The notes: generated from the sequence alone by a model not told the origin. A DNA stretch of 63,486 nucleotides from Butyrivibrio hungatei (GCF_900101605.1 NZ_FMUR01000020.1:1-63486), one strand, 5' to 3'. Positions 17,968 through 27,830 are shown, counted from the stretch's first letter. Numbers and translations: made by a program.

Positions 17968-20040
17968 ATGGTAAATATATCAAAGCGAATTGGCTCAATC
18001 CTCACGGGTGTGGCAATGCTCGCTTGTTCATTGTATATAATACCGCCAATCTCGATTCACGCAGAAGCTGTAACGCCTGAATCCGGCAGTGTTTATTATC
18101 TTAAGAACAAAAATAGCGGATTATATCTGACAGTTGAGAACGATTCCGCAACAAATGGGGCTAATGTAATTCAGTCAAAAGGTACCGGTTCACGCGGTCA
18201 GAAGTGGATTCTTGAGCAGAACGGCTCGGGAACATACCGCTTGCATCCCGCCACGGACACATCAGGCGGATTATCTCTCGATGTGGCAAACGGTTCATCC
18301 AAGAATTCAGCAAACGTACAGATTTATTCAAACAACGGTGCTTCCGCCCAGAACTTCAAGCTTACGGAAGCCGATTCAAAGAAAGGCTACTACATCTCAA
18401 CCGAAGCTTCAAATTTTGCAGCCGTTCTTGACGTATACAAAAAGAGTACCGAATCGGGAGCCAATGTTCAGCAGTACAGAACTCTTAATCAGGCTAACCA
18501 GATCTGGTACTTCGAAAAGACAGATATGCCTTCCGGCGGTAATCAGAACAACCGAAATGCTTCAAACGGCGGAAGTCAGCCATCCGGCAATGACGCGAAC
18601 AGGAACAATAATCCCGCTCCGCCGCAGCCTGTAAACAACAATAATAACAATTCAAACAATAGGTCCACATATAAGTCCGATTCATCCTATCCTCAGCAGC
18701 AGATGCAATTCCAGAACTGCTCTGACGGAAAGTTTGTAACAGGAAACGGTGGCTCAGTAACATCAAGCAATTCAAATTCTGCGAATACAAGATGGATCAT
18801 TGATTATATAAGTAACGATTCATTCAGGATCATAAATGCGGCAGACGGAACGTGCCTCACACAGTCAAACAACTCAGTGTCAACAGCGCCTGTTTCTTCC
18901 GATAACAATGCTCAGGTTTGGACTATTGCTTCCGTAAAGGCTGACGCAAACGGAACGCCTCTTAACTATAAGATAGTAAGTAAGGCAAATAATTCACTTG
19001 CGCTTACTCTTTCGGGAAGCAGCTACGGTCTCAGCTCTTTTAACGGATCTGCGAAGCAGTGCTTTAGATTTAACTCATACGGCGCAGAGGGATTTGCAGG
19101 CTACAGCCTTGATATGAACAAAAGAGAAAAAGCGTCCGTAACGGGCGGCGTTCTCGGTCAGGTCGTAAAAGCAAACAATCTTTCAGACTTGCAGCGCTAT
19201 GCTTCAGGCTCAACACCTTATACAATTGTTATCGGCAGTGACATATCCGCAAACTCGCTCACAAAGGTATCAGTCGGAGCAAACAAGACCTTCATCGGTT
19301 CTTACGGTGCGCACACGCTTAACAATATACACTTTAGAAATATATCTTCTTCAGGAAACAATATATATAAGAACATTACTTTCGCGCATTCAGTGAACAT
19401 CAATGATAACGACGATATTCAGATGTACATCACTGACGGAAACAACTTCTGGCTTGACCACTGTTCATGGCCCGGTCACGACATGGGAAAAGACGGAAAC
19501 ATACACGGAAATGACAAAGATAAGTTCATCTATGTAGGACTCAAAGCAAACTTTGTATCGGTTACGGGATGTTACTTCGGCGGCCATAAGTACGGCCTTA
19601 TCCTTGGATATCCCGAGGAAAACGGAGCTCCCACATATAACGGATATCCTTGCATGACTATATGCAACAACTACTTCAACGGTACTCAGACAAGAGCACC
19701 CGGACTTATGAGATACGGTTACTTCCATTGCTATAACAACTTTGTTTATAACTTTAATATAGGATACACACCATATACCAATTGTAATATTTTCTCAGAG
19801 AATAACTTCTTTGATAAAGGCAGAGATTCAGGCGGTGTCGTAAACGATATGGGCAGAGGAAACTTTACGGACCAAGGTTCTGTTCTTTCTTCCGACGTAT
19901 CAAGACTCAGCATAGGAGGATGCAACTGGAGACCTTCTTCAAACTACGGTTACAAGGCAAGAAGCGCGGCAGATGCAAAATCATGGGCTACCTCCCACGC
20001 AGGTTCACAGAACTCACCTTTGGTATATGCCATTGATTAA
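17968..20040 (+). CDS. Secreted pectate lyase (PL1-like) with ricin-type lectin domains
   Basis: A 690-residue exported protein. Residues 1-34 are a signal peptide. A ricin-type beta-trefoil (RICIN/CBM13-like; SGLYLTVENDSATNGANVIQ, GQKWILEQ) spans about 38-175, an Asn/Gly/Pro-rich linker about 180-235, and a second trefoil-like domain to about 380. The C-terminal parallel beta-helix is pectate-lyase type: WLDHCSWPGHD, KFIYVGLKANFVSVTGCYF, and RAPGLMRYGYFHCYNNF holding the catalytic Arg region. It would cleave polygalacturonate by beta-elimination outside the cell, with lectins anchoring it to plant polysaccharide. The ATG with GGAGGAGG upstream is the true start. Confidence 0.9.
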   Translation: MVNISKRIGSILTGVAMLACSLYIIPPISIHAEAVTPESGSVYYLKNKNSGLYLTVENDSATNGANVIQSKGTGSRGQKWILEQNGSGTYRLHPATDTSGGLSLDVANGSSKNSANVQIYSNNGASAQNFKLTEADSKKGYYISTEASNFAAVLDVYKKSTESGANVQQYRTLNQANQIWYFEKTDMPSGGNQNNRNASNGGSQPSGNDANRNNNPAPPQPVNNNNNNSNNRSTYKSDSSYPQQQMQFQNCSDGKFVTGNGGSVTSSNSNSANTRWIIDYISNDSFRIINAADGTCLTQSNNSVSTAPVSSDNNAQVWTIASVKADANGTPLNYKIVSKANNSLALTLSGSSYGLSSFNGSAKQCFRFNSYGAEGFAGYSLDMNKREKASVTGGVLGQVVKANNLSDLQRYASGSTPYTIVIGSDISANSLTKVSVGANKTFIGSYGAHTLNNIHFRNISSSGNNIYKNITFAHSVNINDNDDIQMYITDGNNFWLDHCSWPGHDMGKDGNIHGNDKDKFIYVGLKANFVSVTGCYFGGHKYGLILGYPEENGAPTYNGYPCMTICNNYFNGTQTRAPGLMRYGYFHCYNNFVYNFNIGYTPYTNCNIFSENNFFDKGRDSGGVVNDMGRGNFTDQGSVLSSDVSRLSIGGCNWRPSSNYGYKARSAADAKSWATSHAGSQNSPLVYAID

Positions 20041-20085
20041 AAGAATATCTTTTAGAGATAATACCTTAAATAACATAGAGCAGAA

Positions 20086-20125
20086 AAAAGGGGATATGCA
20101 CCGATAAGATGCATATCCTCTTATA
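20086..20125. terminator. Bidirectional terminator after pectate lyase
   Basis: AAGGGGATATGCA pairs with TGCATATCCTCTT across a seven-to-nine-base loop, with flanking A- and T-runs. It separates the pectate lyase from the convergent phosphoribosyltransferase gene. Confidence 0.88.
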
Positions 20126-20153
20126 TATTTCATATTATTTTTTCATACCGATC

Positions 20154-21284
20154 TCATCCCCGATACAGCACAACTTTCTCATTTCTTTCTTTGAAAAGAG
20201 CCTCTATAAGACTGTGTCTTTCGCAAAAAGAATCGCGTTCGCTGTCAGTCACTACTATAACCATGTCATATTTCTTGAGGTTATATATGTAACTCTTCCT
20301 GTCATTGGCATAAAAACTCTTTATCCTGTATCCGCTTTTTATAGGATAGCCGTCTGCTCGGCATATTCCTATGGGACTGCGTGTCGTAGAATAAGTATAA
20401 ACGTTTGCCTTGGTGTTCTTTTCGATTATCTCACCGAGAACTATCGCAGGATACATGCACTCTTCCGTTCCAAGTATCAGGATACTGCTACAATCACATT
20501 CCTCGGCAAGTTTCTCCTGGATCACATAATCATATGCAAACATCTTGCAGTTTTCCACATATTCTCTGGTATTAACCCCAAGTCTCGGATTCATAAGATT
20601 CACGCGGGAACTTAGGCTTTCATACCTACCAACGCCAATCTTTTCGTTTATCTCATCTGCTTCACATATGTCATACTTTTCAACGTCTTTGGAAAAATCT
20701 GTCTCGTGCGGCCTGATAAGTGAAATACTCTCAATGCCGTCAGCTTTCATCTTTTCGTTTTCTTCTTTAGTTGCCCTGTCTATGATAGATGCTACGACCA
20801 GCTTTTTCTTACCTATCTCGGGATATTTCTTTTTTAACTGTTCTATAAAATTGATTATTGTTTCGTCAGTTGAGAGCTCGTCATCAACAAATACGATAGT
20901 TTCTGTATTCGCAAACCATTTGTCCAAATGTGAAGCAAGCAGTCTCTGATCGGTAACGTGGCTCTTTTCCTCTTGGAATTCAATCCATTCCGATTCCTGC
21001 AAAATATTATCTCTGGTTGTATGAATATAGATACAATCATCCGGCATTTCTTCCGCTACAGCCATCCCCACAGCAGTAGCGGTTTCTGCAAAGCCTATAA
21101 CAAGCTTTGTCTCCGGATATTTCTCACTCACTAATTGTCCCAGTGAGTGAAGCATGTCCATAGCATCAGATGGCTTTACCGGCAAATGCTTGCCCTGTAA
21201 AGGGTCCACCAAAAGATATGTTTTTTCCGTATCGTGAAAACACTTCGCTAACCTCAACAGCTCATGTTCTGTGTAATTCCTCAC
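20154..21284 (-). CDS. Phosphoribosyltransferase/TRSP-domain protein of Ter-type systems
   Basis: A 376-residue two-domain protein. The N-terminal phosphoribosyltransferase part has the PRPP loop IVFVDDELSTDETI near 129-142. The C-terminal part (SSRVNLMNPRLGVNTREYVE and SSILILGTEECMYPAIVLGE) matches the TRSP domain that accompanies such enzymes. In tellurite-resistance-associated (Ter) biosynthetic clusters, PRTase-TRSP proteins are thought to help make a nucleoside-like metabolite. Here no ATP-grasp, PELOTA or HAD partner gene is adjacent, so this copy is solitary or its partners lie elsewhere. Family assignment is from recalled architecture. Confidence 0.75.
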   Translation of the reverse strand: MRNYTEHELLRLAKCFHDTEKTYLLVDPLQGKHLPVKPSDAMDMLHSLGQLVSEKYPETKLVIGFAETATAVGMAVAEEMPDDCIYIHTTRDNILQESEWIEFQEEKSHVTDQRLLASHLDKWFANTETIVFVDDELSTDETIINFIEQLKKKYPEIGKKKLVVASIIDRATKEENEKMKADGIESISLIRPHETDFSKDVEKYDICEADEINEKIGVGRYESLSSRVNLMNPRLGVNTREYVENCKMFAYDYVIQEKLAEECDCSSILILGTEECMYPAIVLGEIIEKNTKANVYTYSTTRSPIGICRADGYPIKSGYRIKSFYANDRKSYIYNLKKYDMVIVVTDSERDSFCERHSLIEALFKERNEKVVLYRG

Positions 21285-21521
21285 TTTATCTCCTTATAAA
21301 CATATCCCCACTCAAATACTCTTTCCTTTTTTAGCGTTATCTGTATAAGTACCGCAGTTAACATCACAGTAACTTTTCCCCTTTGTTACACATGCGCCGC
21401 GCTTACATCAATTACGCGTTAGTTAACTTTGGTGTATTTATATTTTACATTTTTTAGTATGATTTATCAACTAAAATCTATTATTTTTTTGCATTAAATC
21501 TTAGATTCTTTATTTGCATAG

Positions 21522-21560
21522 AAAAACTGCCTTACCGATCATATACGGCAAGGCAGTCTC
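21522..21560. terminator. Intrinsic terminator of the vWA operon
   Basis: AAACTGCCTT and AAGGCAGT form the stem with an inner CCG/CGG pair, oriented with a T-run for minus-strand transcription. It ends the operon running from 24461 to 21578. Confidence 0.85.
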
Positions 21561-21577
21561 TAATTTTTATTTATGTA

Positions 21578-23251
21578 TTACAGATTAACATTAAACAGAT
21601 TTCTGAGCTGGTTTACAACGTCGTCACTGTTTGCTTTGATCTGAGCAGCTTCATTGATACCCGAAAGTTTCTCAAGATCGTCTACATTGTTATAGTTGTA
21701 TGCAATGCTGTATACAGGAACCTTGAGTCCTCCTACAACATCTGTGATACGTTCCAATGAATATCCTACATTCTGGTCACCGTCTGTAAGAACAAACAGC
21801 ATGAGTTTTGCGTCGGGAACCTGCTCTTTATAGTCCTCGAGCATCTGCATACCTGTAAGAACCGCGTCATATGTTGCTGTTCCGCCTCCGGCAGTAAGAT
21901 TTTTTACCTCACCCGAGAAGTATGCTCTCTGCGTTGAATCAAACTGAGCTATCGGAAGATTTACAGATACCCCATCTGAATAGCTAACAAGTCCTACATG
22001 ATGATCTGAGCTTATATATGAAGATGAACTTATAAGTGACTGCTTAAGTGAATTAATCGGCTCACCATCCATTGATCCCGACACGTCTGCAACGAATACG
22101 GCTACGATGGGCTTACCACCGTTTTTGTTCTTCTTCCATACCTTCTGAGCTGCGATGTAATCTGCGCCTGACATTCCTGTGTCCTGTGCGGCATAATCGT
22201 CATCCTGATTGAAGCCCTTATCGGTTGCAAGCTTCTGCATGTCAGGGTTCTTGCAGAATTCAACAAACATGTTTGCTGCTGCCTTTTTCTGATCTGTAGT
22301 CCACTCAAAAGTATATACGGGATGATCGTGTCTTATTCCAACGGGAGTATAAATGTAGTTCTTAAGCTCGGGAGTGTTTGAATAAGCCTGTCTCTCCATT
22401 ACCATTGCATTTATGATGCCTTTTGCTGCCTGGTTTCTGAGAACCGCTGTTGTATAAGCAACCGGAGGAGATTTCTTCTGATACTCCATAAGTGCATTTG
22501 TAGCGGTGTCTGAAAGCGGGTCGTTTGCATCAAATGATGCAAGCATCGCACAAAGAACATTAAGTCCCGTTGATGATGTATAAGGATTGGTATATGCGAA
22601 AGTAATATCGCCTGCGTTAGCGGCTGCAAGAACATTACCTACGTTAACATCACCATATTTTTCTTTAAATGTGTCATATACATCTTTTTTGATAAGGATA
22701 CCTGCCGTATTGCCCGCAATACGATCTGCGATCATCTCTGTCTTGCATCCCGAAGCATCAAGCATCATGCCCCATGCGGCGTTACTCGGAATATACATAT
22801 CGGGCTGATAACCGCCTGCAGTTATATATGTAACAACTTCGCCGGATGTGATCTTACGAACAGAAACCGAAACGCTGTTTCCGTCAATCTCATAACCTGC
22901 TTTATTAAATTTCTCGGCAACTTCATTGAGCCAGTTATCGGGTGCATCAGCCGAAAGCTCTGTTGCAGCGGCAATCTCGAGATTAATCTGTCCGTTACCA
23001 GTAACGGTAATGGGGAAAGTATCGATCTCTGCAAGAGTGTCCGCTTCAGAAACTTCCTCAGCATAGATGTCGAGAACCGGATTTGGATTGGTCTTAACAG
23101 AAACCTGTGTCATAAGAGACTTAAGTTCCTTTTTGGCCTCGTCCTCAGTGAGTTTGCTGACAGCGCCATCATTGTGTACTTTGCTGCAACCTGCAAGCGA
23201 TGCTGCTATCATCGCTGTAGCAAGAAGCATTGATAAAACCTTCTTTTTCAT
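21578..23251 (-). CDS. Lipoprotein with substrate-binding-like and vWA domains
   Basis: A 557-residue lipoprotein: signal with lipobox SLAGC. Residues ~70-370 look like an extracellular solute-binding fold (AGGYQPDMYIPSNAAWGMML, ITFAYTNPYTSSTGLNVLCA). The vWA domain starts near 378 with the MIDAS motif DVSGSMDG, then LTAGGGTATYDAV and VLTDGDQN, giving the DxSxS...T...D metal site. It probably mediates metal-dependent protein contacts on the outer face of the membrane. Its start overlaps the stop of the upstream membrane gene by four bases, so the operon makes a coupled set. Resembles vWA-SBP lipoproteins seen near XpaC/TelA-like genes. Confidence 0.82.
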   Translation of the reverse strand: MKKKVLSMLLATAMIAASLAGCSKVHNDGAVSKLTEDEAKKELKSLMTQVSVKTNPNPVLDIYAEEVSEADTLAEIDTFPITVTGNGQINLEIAAATELSADAPDNWLNEVAEKFNKAGYEIDGNSVSVSVRKITSGEVVTYITAGGYQPDMYIPSNAAWGMMLDASGCKTEMIADRIAGNTAGILIKKDVYDTFKEKYGDVNVGNVLAAANAGDITFAYTNPYTSSTGLNVLCAMLASFDANDPLSDTATNALMEYQKKSPPVAYTTAVLRNQAAKGIINAMVMERQAYSNTPELKNYIYTPVGIRHDHPVYTFEWTTDQKKAAANMFVEFCKNPDMQKLATDKGFNQDDDYAAQDTGMSGADYIAAQKVWKKNKNGGKPIVAVFVADVSGSMDGEPINSLKQSLISSSSYISSDHHVGLVSYSDGVSVNLPIAQFDSTQRAYFSGEVKNLTAGGGTATYDAVLTGMQMLEDYKEQVPDAKLMLFVLTDGDQNVGYSLERITDVVGGLKVPVYSIAYNYNNVDDLEKLSGINEAAQIKANSDDVVNQLRNLFNVNL

Positions 23252-24054
23252 GAATAAATTCCTCCCTCTTCTATCTGCGTAGTAAGAGCATTCTTATATA
23301 CTTCAACCTCATTTATGCTACTTCCACTGTCTCCCTGCGAGTTGAGGAATTCAGTAACCGCAACAATAAACTCCTTTGTAGTCTTTAAAAGTCTGTTGTT
23401 ATCTTCTGCACAATTCTTAGCTGTAAGTTCAACAACATCGAGATCGTTCTGTGTATTCGGGCTTGAAACCGTCATTATATTAAGAAGCTTTCTGACGTTT
23501 CTGCAGATGTGCTGCTCAACACCGTCAAGCACTTCCTCTGTGTCCCTAAGTGCATCCGCACCGTTGCTGTCCAAAAGATTTTTTAACCTAAGCTGGTAAT
23601 CGTCCATCTGCGCCATGGTCGCTTTTACATTCTCAAGAGCAACGTCCATCTCATCCGCTTCATTCGGATTGTTCGATGATATGATGCTAAGCCACTTGTC
23701 GCCCTCCGTTATCAGACTGTTTCTTATCTGAACGGGATCGAGCTTTCCCTTTACTTTGAGAACAGGACCTGCGTTTGACTCGGCAGATTCTATTGCCTGC
23801 TGTTTTCTAAGTTCGTAGCGCGATATAAAGAGCATAGCCAATGTGCCTGCCCCTGCAACGGCTCCCGCTATCAAAAGAATTGTTGTCATTGCCGAAAGTA
23901 CCCCGAAAAGACGTATTCCGCCGTATACAACAAGTATGTCCGTAAACATTCCGACCACTATCTTAAGGATAAGTGCGATAACAAAAGCGATCATTCCGAT
24001 AACAGATCTAACCTTATTCTTTTTATATTTCATAAGTAAAACATTTTTATTCAT
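23248..24054 (-). CDS. Membrane-anchored coiled-coil protein, possibly XpaC-like
   Basis: A 268-residue protein with two N-terminal membrane helices (MIAFVIALILKIVVGMF and LSAMTTILLIAGAVAGAGTL, within residues 20-77) and a long helical cytosolic part. The order resembles XpaC-family proteins, which partner TelA-like proteins, but I do not see a decisive motif. Four-base overlaps with both neighbours show translational coupling with the vWA lipoprotein and the upstream coiled-coil gene, so the three probably form one envelope-associated complex. Confidence 0.6.
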   Translation of the reverse strand: MNKNVLLMKYKKNKVRSVIGMIAFVIALILKIVVGMFTDILVVYGGIRLFGVLSAMTTILLIAGAVAGAGTLAMLFISRYELRKQQAIESAESNAGPVLKVKGKLDPVQIRNSLITEGDKWLSIISSNNPNEADEMDVALENVKATMAQMDDYQLRLKNLLDSNGADALRDTEEVLDGVEQHICRNVRKLLNIMTVSSPNTQNDLDVVELTAKNCAEDNNRLLKTTKEFIVAVTEFLNSQGDSGSSINEVEVYKNALTTQIEEGGIYS

Positions 24055-24461
24055 TCAAGCTCCTTAGCTGCAGCCTTTATGTCGCTGCATCTTTTCATAA
24101 TTTCTGCCATAAGTATCTGTTTACTTGATTCATCAAGCGCTTTTAGCGATACGCTTATAGTATCTGCAATCCCCGAAAGCTGCCCGTGCAGGGTGTCAAG
24201 CAGTAGTATCTGCTGCATCACCACCTGCCTTGTCACACTGTCTGTTTCAGCGATTCCTTCCAAAGTGTCGTTCATATCACCTTTCAGAGCTTCTATCATA
24301 GCTCTCAGATAACTAAGTCTCGGCACAAGCAATCTTAGCTGCATATCATCGCCCGCTTCCGTGGACAGCGATATCTTATTCAATATATCCTGTAGCGAAT
24401 CCTGCATCTTGGCTATCTCATCAGGATACTGTTGTATTCTCACCGAAAGTCTGTTGTCCAT
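24051..24461 (-). CDS. Small helical coiled-coil protein
   Basis: A 136-residue, all-helical, probably cytosolic protein (IAKMQDSLQDILNKISLSTE, LLDTLHGQLSGIADTIS) with no Cys or membrane segment. It is the first gene of the three-gene vWA operon and overlaps the next start by four bases. It may be a TelA-like or adaptor helix protein; no firm family. Confidence 0.55.
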   Translation of the reverse strand: MDNRLSVRIQQYPDEIAKMQDSLQDILNKISLSTEAGDDMQLRLLVPRLSYLRAMIEALKGDMNDTLEGIAETDSVTRQVVMQQILLLDTLHGQLSGIADTISVSLKALDESSKQILMAEIMKRCSDIKAAAKELE

Positions 24462-24486
24462 TCCTCATCCCCTATTAATAGCGCAC

Positions 24487-24533
24487 AAAAAAAGAGCCAC
24501 CTTTAATAGAAACACTAAAAAAGTGACTCTTTA
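24487..24533. terminator. Bidirectional terminator-like hairpin
   Basis: AAAGAGCCAC and GTGACTCTTT form a stem with one mismatch around an A-rich loop. It lies between the thioredoxin gene and the vWA operon start, isolating the two units. Confidence 0.75.
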
Positions 24534-24713
24534 TAGTCTAATTATTATTCTGCCTGGTACGCACTTTTTACCGATTTTCCATACAAAAATATTAACCTTT
24601 ACGAAACATTATATTCATTTTTGGCGAATATTTCAATATGAAATTTCAGCAGAAATCTTTAAGTATTTTCTTAAGATATACCGCCCTGATGCCTTTCATT
24701 TTTTGTCCGTATC

Positions 24714-25031
24714 TCACATCATTTTTTGCAATTTATCAACAAGCTTGTCCTTTGTAACGGCACCTGTCTCATCAGAAACAAGCTCACCGTTCTTGATAAA
24801 AGCAAAGTAAGGAATGCTCATAACTCCGTATTTCTGCGCAAGTTCAGGCTCCTCATCAACATTGATCTTGCCAACCTTTGCCTTGCCGTCGTACTCGTTT
24901 GCAATCTGCTCAACCAAAGGTCCCATCATCTTGCAAGGTCCGCACCAGTCCGCATAGAAATCGATAAGTACCGGAACCTCACTGTTCATAACTTCTGCTT
25001 CAAAATTTTCACTTGTAAATCTGTATTCCAT
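24714..25031 (-). CDS. Thioredoxin
   Basis: A 105-residue thioredoxin with the active site DFYADWCGPCKMMGPL near residues 24-39 and the cis-proline loop MSIPYFAFI near 71-79. It reduces protein disulfides in the cytosol, using electrons from thioredoxin reductase, whose gene is not in this window. I chose the ATG (spaced from AAAGGTG) over the GTG three codons earlier. Monocistronic. Confidence 0.93.
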   Translation of the reverse strand: MEYRFTSENFEAEVMNSEVPVLIDFYADWCGPCKMMGPLVEQIANEYDGKAKVGKINVDEEPELAQKYGVMSIPYFAFIKNGELVSDETGAVTKDKLVDKLQKMM

Positions 25032-25204
25032 CTTTTTCACCTTTACACCAACAGCTCGTCGGTGCCTTTCTTTTTACATGTTTTTACTTAGTCTTTTCTT
25101 TTCGTGTGTAATCGTATTCATGGCATACACCTCTTTCAACTGTGAAAAGGTTTGTTTATTCTTTTTGCAAAATTATATTGCACACAATTTAAAATGTCAA
25201 GATA

Positions 25205-25243
25205 AAAAAAAGATCTTGAGAGTCATGCTCCCAAGATCTCTTA
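25205..25243. terminator. Intrinsic terminator
   Basis: AGATCTTG and CAAGATCT form the stem with loop GAGAGTCATGCTCC, which itself can pair (GAG/CTC), followed by T-rich sequence on the minus strand, ending the metallopeptidase gene. Confidence 0.85.
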
Positions 25244-25253
25244 TATTCATTTA

Positions 25254-27515
25254 TCAGAATCCAAAGAATCTCTTAATTATTGCTCCGATCAGCTCCCAGA
25301 TTGAACTTCCGGAATCTTCTTCCTCGAACATGTAGTCAAGATCGAGTGTATCTGTTCCTTGCGTGCTTGAGTCAAATCCCTGATTGCCCTGATTGTTGCC
25401 GGAATTATCTCCCGTTGTATATCCGGGGCCTATAGGTGAAGGCTTATATCCCGAACTGTCACCGCCGCAAGATGTATCTATCGGCCATGTTCCGTTATTG
25501 AAATCGGCATCTGTTGTCTGGAACGGGCATGTACCGTTGTTTCCGGTGTTTCCGAAATTTCCATTATTGTTGTTATTGCCATTGTTGCAACCGCCGCTGT
25601 TATTATTATTGTTGCTATTGTTGTTGCAACCTCCGTTATTGTTATTGTTGCAAGAACCTGATGAATCTTTATTTCCCTTGTTGCCGCTATTGCCGTTGTT
25701 ATCTTTGTTGTCACGGCTGTTTGTATCAACCGAAACTCCCGAACTGATCACATTGTCCTTATTATCCGTAGGCTTTGCGGTATCACCGGTTGTAGCGCTG
25801 TCGCTTGCTTTATTGGAATTGTCCTTTTTATTAGTATCCTTATTGGATGTTTCTTTATTGGTAGCGTCCTTATTTGCAGCATCATTATTTGTTGCATCTT
25901 TATTTGCCGCATCCTTATTATCGGTTACTTTCTCAGGCTCAGGTGTAGCTTCTTTTTTGTTGTTGTCATTGTTCTTTTCATCAGTCTTCTTATCAGGCTC
26001 GGGTGTAACCGCAGAGGTATCTTCCTTCTTGTCAGGTTCGGGTGTTACTGCGGAATTATCCTCTTTCTTCTCGGGTTCCGGTGTAGCTTCTTCCTTATTA
26101 TCAGAAGGAGCAGGTGTTCCGTCGACACTCTCTATTTTAACCTTATATGTAAATCTCGTATCTGTCTCGGTTGTCTTTGAGTTCCAGTCTGTGTGATATC
26201 CCTTAAGTCTGTCGGGAGTTGCACATACTACAAGATAAGCTGCTTTCTCATCGCCGTGAAGTGCGATTGTTCCTTTTCCGCTGCTGAAAGTCTCTGAATA
26301 GCGAGTCTTGTTGTCAGCAGTGCTTGTAACCAATGTTACTCTGAAATCGGATCCCTGTATTCCCGATGTGTTTACGAAGTCTGCAGAAATTCCGCCCTTC
26401 TTAAGATCTACATTAAGAGGGATTACGTTAAATCCTGTCTGCATGGGAGCCTTGTTTGCAGGTACTGCCTGATATCCCTGTGCATCAGGTCTCTGAAGTG
26501 TTGTATAGAGCTTCTCACGATTTCCGGGCTCTCTCAAAGTCTCATTGTTAAGGTGCTCAAGATAGAACTTCTGTCTGCTGAAGTCCATTGTTGCAAGTCT
26601 CTTTGACATTCCACCGAGAATTGTCTTGATCGGCACTCCGGAAAGCCTCTCGATCGTTGCATACATTGAATCGTCTTTCTGCTTGTTTTCAAGAATCTTA
26701 TGGATAAGATCCATTCCAAGTCCCTTGATATTATCGGGATTCTCTGAAATATAAAGGAAAATCGGCCATGTATCATACCAGTTGAGCATATGAGGTACAT
26801 AGTAATCTGCATTTAACAGATATGGTGAAAAGAAATCCGAATAAGGTCCAAACTTCTTTCCATGATAGCTGTAATACTCACTTCCAAGGAACTGATCTCT
26901 GAACCAGTTGGCTGTTGACTCATACCAAGGATAGTCTATTGTTCCTCCCTGATAATATGTGAATACGTGTGCAAGCTCGTGAGGAAGTACCCAGCTCGGA
27001 TTGGGATCTGATACAACCATTGCTCCGGGAGCAACGAAAAGGAATCCGAATCCTTCTCTGTCTGTATTCATGTAGGCCCAGTTATCCTGAAAGGCACCAA
27101 GTCCTGTATTTGAAATATATACGTTAGTCTTGAATTTTCCGTTACCTGATACGCCGATATCTTTCATACCAAGTTCCTGAGTATAAAAGGCGTAGATATT
27201 CTCAAGATTTGTCAGATTACCTTTGATGAATTCCTCATCAATTCTTACATTTGTTGAATTGCTTCTTCCCCAGATAATCTGGAAATGCTCTGATGCCATA
27301 CGGTTTACGCTATTATCCCCAAGCGAATAGAACGCATCACGCACCTTGTACGCATCATTTCTTGTAAGCTCGACAATATTAGAAGAAGCAACCGGTGTTG
27401 TAGAAATAGTATTAACAGGCGCTGCTTCTATATCAATACTTCGAACCGGCGAAACAGCCAGCACCGCGGCAAGTCCGACCGCCGTAAAAGTAGATATAAG
27501 TTTTTTTCTGTTCAT
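25254..27515 (-). CDS. Secreted zinc metallopeptidase-like protein with low-complexity tail
   Basis: A 753-residue exported protein. After a signal peptide, residues ~75-330 are a gluzincin (peptidase MA/collagenase-like) domain with the zinc motif HELAH near 178-182 and downstream acidic ESTANW as the likely third ligand. A beta-sandwich-like region (to ~460) follows, then repeated TPEPEKKEDNS units, Lys/Asn/Asp repeats and a long Asn/Gly-rich stretch with scattered Cys (~560-710). The last ~20 residues (SIWELIGAIIKRFFGF) form an amphipathic tail. Probably surface-associated; substrate unknown. The low-complexity tail gives large false ORFs on the opposite strand. Confidence 0.8.
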   Translation of the reverse strand: MNRKKLISTFTAVGLAAVLAVSPVRSIDIEAAPVNTISTTPVASSNIVELTRNDAYKVRDAFYSLGDNSVNRMASEHFQIIWGRSNSTNVRIDEEFIKGNLTNLENIYAFYTQELGMKDIGVSGNGKFKTNVYISNTGLGAFQDNWAYMNTDREGFGFLFVAPGAMVVSDPNPSWVLPHELAHVFTYYQGGTIDYPWYESTANWFRDQFLGSEYYSYHGKKFGPYSDFFSPYLLNADYYVPHMLNWYDTWPIFLYISENPDNIKGLGMDLIHKILENKQKDDSMYATIERLSGVPIKTILGGMSKRLATMDFSRQKFYLEHLNNETLREPGNREKLYTTLQRPDAQGYQAVPANKAPMQTGFNVIPLNVDLKKGGISADFVNTSGIQGSDFRVTLVTSTADNKTRYSETFSSGKGTIALHGDEKAAYLVVCATPDRLKGYHTDWNSKTTETDTRFTYKVKIESVDGTPAPSDNKEEATPEPEKKEDNSAVTPEPDKKEDTSAVTPEPDKKTDEKNNDNNKKEATPEPEKVTDNKDAANKDATNNDAANKDATNKETSNKDTNKKDNSNKASDSATTGDTAKPTDNKDNVISSGVSVDTNSRDNKDNNGNSGNKGNKDSSGSCNNNNNGGCNNNSNNNNNSGGCNNGNNNNNGNFGNTGNNGTCPFQTTDADFNNGTWPIDTSCGGDSSGYKPSPIGPGYTTGDNSGNNQGNQGFDSSTQGTDTLDLDYMFEEEDSGSSIWELIGAIIKRFFGF

Positions 27516-27800
27516 TTAATGTACCCCCAATAGCAATGTTGGTAGTGTCATACGTTTTATAAGAGTCATTGCTAACGGGCATTTAACAATTTTACATAAA
27601 TCAAAATGCCTCAAAAAATAAACTTTTTCCAGTAAATATAACCCCCACGTCAAAATACTTAAGTTTTTCACACAACTCATTTGACACCAACTATTAATAT
27701 ATTTGTTACAATTATTACTTTATCATTAACTATTACTGAAATCAACTGATATTGCCACCTTTCTATTGCACCTGATGCAACAAAAGCGCACAAATAAAGA
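27516..27800. other. AT-rich promoter region, no gene
   Basis: This gap holds only the upstream region of the metallopeptidase gene, including several T-rich stretches. I see no RNA gene or conserved repeat in it. Confidence 0.5.
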
Positions 27801-27830
27801 AACATCCCACACATTTCGCGTGGGATGTTA
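27801..27830. terminator. Terminator of the NAD operon
   Basis: AACATCCCAC pairs perfectly with GTGGGATGTT around nine bases. It ends the nadA-nadB-nadC-niaR transcript 40 bp after the niaR stop. Confidence 0.88.

Noticed and set aside
25393..26196. 267-residue Leu/Ser-rich plus-strand ORF
   Set aside because: It is the complement of the low-complexity Asn/Gly/Glu/Lys tail of the secreted metallopeptidase, which reads as Leu/Phe/Ser repeats.
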